A DNA stretch of 16,732 nucleotides, from the NCBI GenBank assembly GCA_018970825.1, contig JAGWVP010000007.1:1-16732 (forward strand), read 5' to 3'. The translations under genes were made by a program, and so were the position numbers. This document shows, piece by piece, positions 13,434-16,732 of this stretch. The number at the start of each line of letters is the position of its first letter. The first letter of the stretch is position 1. Below the pieces are notes generated by a model. The model ran no database searches. It was not told where the DNA came from and was given only the letters and a program-made list of their open reading frames with translations. The DNA is from a bacterium. Lineage in GTDB: Bacteria > Desulfobacterota > Binatia > UBA12015.

Positions 13434-14570
13434 ATGGATCTCTCGTACACTCCCGAGGAAGAGGCCTTCCGCACGAAAGTGCGCTCCTGGCTCGCGGCGA
13501 ACGCGCCGAAGGAGTCCCCGCGCACGCTCGACGCGATGCGTGCCTGGCAGCGCAAGATGCAGGAAGGCGGCCTTCTCGGCGCCGCGTGGCCGAAGGAGTA
13601 CGGCGGTGCGGGCCTCTCGGAGATGGAGCAGGCGATCCTGAACGAGGAGATGGCACGTGCGCGTGCGCCCCAGGCCGTGAACCAGATGGCGATCTGGTGG
13701 GTCGGACCCGCGATCATGAAGTACGGCACCGAGGAGCAGAAGAAGCGGTTCATCCCGAAGATCCTGAACTGCGAGGAGATCTGGGCGACCGGCTACTCGG
13801 AGCCCTCGTCGGGCTCGGACATGGCGGCGGCGAAGACCCGTGCCGAGCGCGACGGCGACTTCTACGTCGTGAACGGCCAGAAGGTCTGGACGACGCTCGC
13901 CCACATCTCCGACTGGTACTTCGTGCTGGTCCGCACCTCGACCGAGGGGCCGAAGTGGGCGGGGCTCACCCTGCTGCTCATGGATCTCAAGAGCCCGGGC
14001 GTCCAGATCAAGCCGATCCGGCAGATCGACGGCGGGGCCGAGTTCAACGAGGTCTTCATGACCGACGTCCGCGTGCCGGTCGCGAATCGCCTCGGGGCCG
14101 AAGGGCAGGGCTGGGAAATCGTATCGAGCGCCCTCGTCAACGAACGCTCGGGCATCGCCGGCGGGATCCGCGCGGACCACTCGCTCGAGTGGATCATCGC
14201 GACCGCGAAGGAGCGGGGGAAGACCGCCGACCCGGCCGTCCGCCAGAAGATCGCGGACCTCGCGACCAAGGCGTCGATCATGCGCTGCGCCGGTCTGCGC
14301 GCGCTCACCGACCAGCTGCACGACCGCATGAACCCGCACCTCTCGGCCGCCATGAAGCTCATGGGCACGAGCCTCGTGCAGGAGTTCTCCGAGACCGGCA
14401 TCTCGCTGCTCGGACCCTACGGCGCGCTCATGGACGACGAGCACGCTCCCTTCAACGGGCGGTGGGCGAAGCAGTACCTCGGCGACCGCTCGATGACGAT
14501 CGCCGGCGGCACGAGCGAGGTGCAGCGCAACATCGTCGCGCAGCGCGTGCTCGGAATGCCGCGTCGCTGA
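13434..14570 (+). CDS. Acyl-CoA dehydrogenase family protein
   Basis: This 378-residue FAD enzyme should oxidise an acyl-CoA to the 2-enoyl-CoA, the first step of beta-oxidation. The N-terminal helical domain (1-115) opens MDLSYTPEEEAFRTKVRSWL. The middle domain has ATGYSEPSSGSDMAAAKTRAERDGDFYVVNGQKVWTT (118-154), the flavin/substrate-binding signature. The C-terminal helical domain ends with TIAGGTSEVQRNIVAQRVLGMPR, the FAD-binding segment that closes most family members. Length and frame are normal. The ATG at 13434 has GAGGAGA about seven bases upstream. Its sequence style (AANAPKESP, GAAWPKEYGGAGLS) is shared with FadE proteins of actinobacteria and proteobacteria that act on branched or sterol-derived acyl-CoA, but the substrate is not determined. 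No electron-transfer flavoprotein gene is nearby. Confidence 0.94.
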   Translation: MDLSYTPEEEAFRTKVRSWLAANAPKESPRTLDAMRAWQRKMQEGGLLGAAWPKEYGGAGLSEMEQAILNEEMARARAPQAVNQMAIWWVGPAIMKYGTEEQKKRFIPKILNCEEIWATGYSEPSSGSDMAAAKTRAERDGDFYVVNGQKVWTTLAHISDWYFVLVRTSTEGPKWAGLTLLLMDLKSPGVQIKPIRQIDGGAEFNEVFMTDVRVPVANRLGAEGQGWEIVSSALVNERSGIAGGIRADHSLEWIIATAKERGKTADPAVRQKIADLATKASIMRCAGLRALTDQLHDRMNPHLSAAMKLMGTSLVQEFSETGISLLGPYGALMDDEHAPFNGRWAKQYLGDRSMTIAGGTSEVQRNIVAQRVLGMPRR

Positions 14571-14591
14571 CGCGCTCCTTTCCCGAGTCCG

Positions 14592-14622
14592 CGGGATCGC
14601 CGGCGAGGGGGCCGCGATCCCG
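14592..14622. terminator. Hairpin between convergent acyl-CoA dehydrogenase and DUF2939 genes
   Basis: CGGGATCGC (14592-14600) and GCGATCCCG (14614-14622) form a perfect 9-bp stem with a 13-nt loop in the 103-bp gap between convergent stops. There is no U-tract. It is probably a bidirectional terminator. Confidence 0.5.
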
Positions 14623-14673
14623 GTGCCCGCGTCCGGGTGACCGCGAGAGCGGGCCCTCGTCCCGCGGAGCGCG

Positions 14674-15162
14674 TCACCCCGGCCGCTTCACCCGCAGCAG
14701 GGCCCCGATCGGCGTCACGCCGACGATCCGCCAGCGCCCGCTCTCGTGGCGCAGGAGGAGAGACACCTCGTTGCCCCCGGCGTCGACGGTCACGGTCGAA
14801 AGGTCGCCCTCCCGCTTCATGTTCCACCACGCCGACGCGAAGTCGGCCGCCCCGAGCCGGAGGGGCTTGTCGGGGTCGTTGAAGACGGTGAGCACCTTGC
14901 CGCCCGAGAGCAGCGAGAGAGCCGCGTCCTTCAGGTCGAACGAAGGTCCGGTCCCGCCGCCCGCGAGGTCGTTCAGGGCCCGACCGGCCACGGCGGGGAC
15001 GTCGACCATCTCCTGGAGCGCCTTCACGTCGTTGCGGTCGACTGCCCGCTTGACCTCCCACAGGGCCCAGGTCGGCGTCGCCGGAAGCACCGCGACGAGG
15101 AATCCTGCGAGGCCCGCGGCGAGCGCCCCCGCGACGACCCCCGGCCAGAACGTGCGCCGCAT
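14674..15162 (-). CDS. DUF2939-like membrane-anchored or exported protein
   Basis: This 162-residue protein has one N-terminal hydrophobic segment (about 6-27), either an uncleaved anchor or a signal peptide. TWALWEVKRAVDRNDVKALQEMVDVPAVAGRALNDL (31-66) follows, the pattern of DUF2939 ('yal..l..Ai...D...l...VDf..vr..l'). The remainder (FNDPDKPLRLGAADFASAWWNMKREGDLSTVTVDAGGNEVSLLLRHESGRWRIVGVTPI) looks like a small beta-rich domain. The biochemical role of the family is unknown. The ATG at 15162 is preceded by GGGAGGA about eight bases upstream; longer in-frame reading upstream is the shadow of metF. It is divergent from metF with 108 bases between, and convergent with the acyl-CoA dehydrogenase. 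Confidence 0.78.
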   Translation of the reverse strand: MRRTFWPGVVAGALAAGLAGFLVAVLPATPTWALWEVKRAVDRNDVKALQEMVDVPAVAGRALNDLAGGGTGPSFDLKDAALSLLSGGKVLTVFNDPDKPLRLGAADFASAWWNMKREGDLSTVTVDAGGNEVSLLLRHESGRWRIVGVTPIGALLRVKRPG

Positions 15163-15233
15163 CGCGGGATTCCTCCCACAGCCGGGCGGCGAAGGCGAGC
15201 CCCGGCGGTCGTGCGCCGGTCGCGCGGGCCGGA

Positions 15234-15263
15234 TTGCGCCGCCCGATCGCGGTTCCGTATGCT
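15234..15263 (+). promoter_or_regulatory. Promoter of metF, leaderless type
   Basis: TTGCGC (15234-15239), an 18-nt spacer and TATGCT (15258-15263) lie exactly seven bases before the GTG at 15271. The ATG inside the -10 (15259) is in frame but would be part of the promoter, so GTG is the better start. Confidence 0.55.
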
Positions 15264-15270
15264 CGACGCG

Positions 15271-16131
15271 GTGCGCATCGACGCCATTCTCGCGCGCGGC
15301 GAGCCGGTCTTCTCGTTCGAGTTCTTCCCGCCCAAGTCGCCCCAGGCCGCGGAGCAGCTCCTGCGGACGATCGACGAGTTGCAGCCGATCGCCCCGGCCT
15401 TCGTCTCGGTGACCTACGGGGCGATGGGCTCGAACCGCAGCCAGGTGATCGAGCTCGTGGCCCGCATCCGGGACGAGATCGGGCTGAACCCGATGGCCCA
15501 CCTGAGCTGCACCGGGCATTCCCGCGACGAGCTCGCCTCGATCCTCGACCAGCTCGCGGCGGCCGGGGTCGACAACGTGCTCGCGCTGCGCGGCGATCCG
15601 CCGAAAGGCGAGACCTTCCGCCCGGCGCCCGACGGATTCGCCCATGCCTCGGACCTCGTCGCGTTCATCCGCTCGCGCTGGAATTTCTGCATCGGCGGTG
15701 CCTGCTACCCGGAGAAGCACCCCGACGCGCCGGACCTCGAGACCGATCTCGCGCACCTCGCGACCAAGGTCCGCGCGGGCGCCGATTTCCTGATCACGCA
15801 GCTCTTCTTCGACGAGGCCGACTACTTCGGCTTCGTCCGCCGCGCGCGTGCCGCCGGCATCGACGTGCCGATCCTCCCCGGCATCATGCCGGTGACCGAC
15901 GTGGGCGGCGTCCGGCGCATGACGTCGATGTGCGGCGCGCACCTGCCCGCCGCGCTCGAAACTCGCCTCGCCGCGGCGGAAGGCGATCCCGCCCGGGTGC
16001 TCGGGGTCGGCGTCGAACACGCGACCGCGCAGTGCCGAGCCCTGCTCGCGGGCGGCGCTCCCGGACTGCATTTCTACACGTTGAACAAGAGCCCCGCGAC
16101 GCGCAGCATCGTCGCGGCCCTCCGGGCCTGA
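15271..16131 (+). CDS. metF: Methylenetetrahydrofolate reductase (MetF)
   Basis: MetF reduces 5,10-methylenetetrahydrofolate to 5-methyltetrahydrofolate with FAD and NAD(P)H, supplying the methyl group for methionine synthesis. The 286-residue length is normal for the bacterial enzyme. SFEFFPPKS carries the catalytic Glu17. VSVTYGAMGSNRSQ (45-58), LALRGDPPKG (104-113, Asp109 for folate/flavin binding), GGACYPEKHPDAP (142-154), GADFLITQLFFDEADYF (170-186) and LPGIMPVTD (202-210) are diagnostic. The protein ends LHFYTLNKSPATRSIVAALR, also typical. GTG at 15271 gives MRIDAILARGEPVFSFEFFPPK, which fits the usual N-terminus and lies seven bases after a -10 element; the in-frame ATG at 15259 overlaps the promoter. 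No S-box or SAM riboswitch is seen upstream. Confidence 0.96.
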   Translation: MRIDAILARGEPVFSFEFFPPKSPQAAEQLLRTIDELQPIAPAFVSVTYGAMGSNRSQVIELVARIRDEIGLNPMAHLSCTGHSRDELASILDQLAAAGVDNVLALRGDPPKGETFRPAPDGFAHASDLVAFIRSRWNFCIGGACYPEKHPDAPDLETDLAHLATKVRAGADFLITQLFFDEADYFGFVRRARAAGIDVPILPGIMPVTDVGGVRRMTSMCGAHLPAALETRLAAAEGDPARVLGVGVEHATAQCRALLAGGAPGLHFYTLNKSPATRSIVAALRA

Positions 16132-16137
16132 CGGTCT

Positions 16138-16155
16138 CCCCGGCGCACCCCGGGG
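16138..16155 (+). terminator. Small hairpin after metF
   Basis: CCCCGG (16138-16143) and CCGGGG (16150-16155) form a 6-bp GC stem with a 6-nt loop just after the metF stop. There is no U-tract, so it is weak support for a terminator in the 93-bp gap before the acyltransferase gene. Confidence 0.35.
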
Positions 16156-16224
16156 CTCGGCTCGACGCCCCGCGGCGGCAGATCGCGGGTGGAATCGGCC
16201 ACGCCCGTGTGCGATGGGAGGACC

Positions 16225-16732
16225 GTGCTTCGCACCGTGCGGGACTGGGCCTGCAGCCTCGTCTTCGTCGTCGTCTTCGCCCTGACGATGCTCGGCTTCG
16301 ACGTGGCCCTGCGGATCGCATCGCTCTTCGGCATCCGGGCGGAGTCCCGCGTCGCCGGCTGGGCCCAGCGCTGCCTGCTCGAGATCCTCCGGATCTGCGA
16401 CATCCGGCTGGACGAGGTCGACCGATCCCCCCTCGTGGAGAACGGCAGGCCCTACGTCTTCGTCGCGAACCACCAGAGCATGTTCGACATGCCGATCTAC
16501 GGCTCGGTCTTCGCCTCGAACTTCCCGAAGTACATCTCGAAGGTCGAGCTCTCGAGGTGGATCCCGACGGTGTCGTTCCACCTTCGCAGCGGTGGGCACG
16601 CGATCATCGACCGCAAGGATCGAGACTCGGCGCTGAAGGCGATCGAGACGCTCGGTCAGGCGGTCGAGGAGAACGGCTTCTCCGCGATGATCTTCCCGGA
16701 GGGAACCCGCGCGCGGAAGGGCGAGATCAAGC
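16225..16732 (+). CDS. 1-acyl-sn-glycerol-3-phosphate acyltransferase (PlsC type), 3' end outside the window
   Basis: Reading from GTG 16225 to the window edge gives 169 residues with no stop, so the gene is cut by the window and not broken. A membrane segment (about 9-35, ACSLVFVVVFALTMLGFDVALRIA) precedes the PlsC/LPLAT domain, which moves an acyl chain to lysophosphatidic acid to make phosphatidic acid. The catalytic NHQSMFD motif (His83, Asp88) lies in YVFVANHQSMFDMPIYG; KYISKVELSRWIPTVSFHL and GGHAIIDRKDRDSAL (123-137) follow; and FPEGTR (157-162) is motif III. GGGAGGA (16216-16222) is only two bases from this GTG, which is tight. The in-frame GTG at 16207 is an alternative. It may be cotranscribed with metF. 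Confidence 0.88.
   Translation, partial: MLRTVRDWACSLVFVVVFALTMLGFDVALRIASLFGIRAESRVAGWAQRCLLEILRICDIRLDEVDRSPLVENGRPYVFVANHQSMFDMPIYGSVFASNFPKYISKVELSRWIPTVSFHLRSGGHAIIDRKDRDSALKAIETLGQAVEENGFSAMIFPEGTRARKGEIK

Noticed and set aside
15164..15270. SAM or other riboswitch before metF
   Set aside because: The predicted transcription start is at the start codon, leaving no leader, and no known riboswitch core motif is visible.
14674..16599. A 641-codon minus-strand frame upstream of the DUF2939 protein
   Set aside because: Only its last 162 codons are protein-like with an SD and membrane segment. The rest mirrors metF and plsC on the other strand.

Overview
The window is high-GC DNA (roughly 70% by eye) packed with genes on both strands. 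The gene mix points to an uncultured Gram-negative bacterium of the old Deltaproteobacteria sphere (Myxococcota, Binatota or a relative): a lipobox-bearing M48 protease, Sec signal peptides, a DUF1566 protein, an Hcp-fold protein, a CHASE2 adenylate cyclase, F420/flavin luciferase-like oxidoreductases and fatty-acid enzymes. This placement is inference from gene content; there is no rRNA or ribosomal marker. I saw no tRNA, rRNA, CRISPR array, transposase or integrase.

Layout. (1) 6-1788 (+): two adjacent luciferase-like (LLM) oxidoreductases. (2) 1899-2399 (+): a secreted Hcp-fold protein, convergent with GTP cyclohydrolase I (folE, 2488-3231, -) across a strong hairpin. (3) 3465-4094 (+): a secreted, cysteine-containing DUF1566 (Lcl C-terminal) protein. 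(4) 4317-8692 (-): a four-gene unit read as CHASE2 adenylate cyclase, PaiB-like FMN-binding protein, periplasmic SH3 protein, and M48 metalloprotease lipoprotein; the last two are joined by an ATGA stop-start overlap. (5) 8908-9984 (+): an HSL-type alpha/beta hydrolase. (6) 10062-12136 (-): an SCP2-type thiolase and then a TesB-like thioesterase. (7) 12319-14570 (+): an exported protein with a helix-turn-helix-like segment and an Ala/Pro/Lys tail, a VOC protein, and an acyl-CoA dehydrogenase. (8) 14674-15162 (-): a DUF2939 protein, divergent from methylenetetrahydrofolate reductase (metF, 15271-16131, +). (9) 16225-end (+): a PlsC-type acyltransferase cut by the window edge.

Function. The hydrolase, thioesterase, thiolase and acyl-CoA dehydrogenase fit ester/acyl-CoA breakdown, perhaps of branched or steroid-like substrates, while PlsC makes phospholipid. 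FolE and MetF are separate folate/one-carbon genes. The minus-strand unit 4317-8692 pairs a cAMP-making sensor with cell-envelope proteolysis.

The most notable signal is in translation starts. Five enzyme genes (folE, hydrolase, thioesterase, VOC, metF) lack a convincing Shine-Dalgarno at the chosen start and instead have a -10-like hexamer (TATTCT, TAGCAC, TAACGT, TATGGT, TATGCT) 7-8 nt before the start codon, which predicts leaderless mRNAs. Most exported-protein genes, and several others, have clear GGAGG-type sites. Convergent gene pairs are separated by long GC-rich hairpins without U-tracts.
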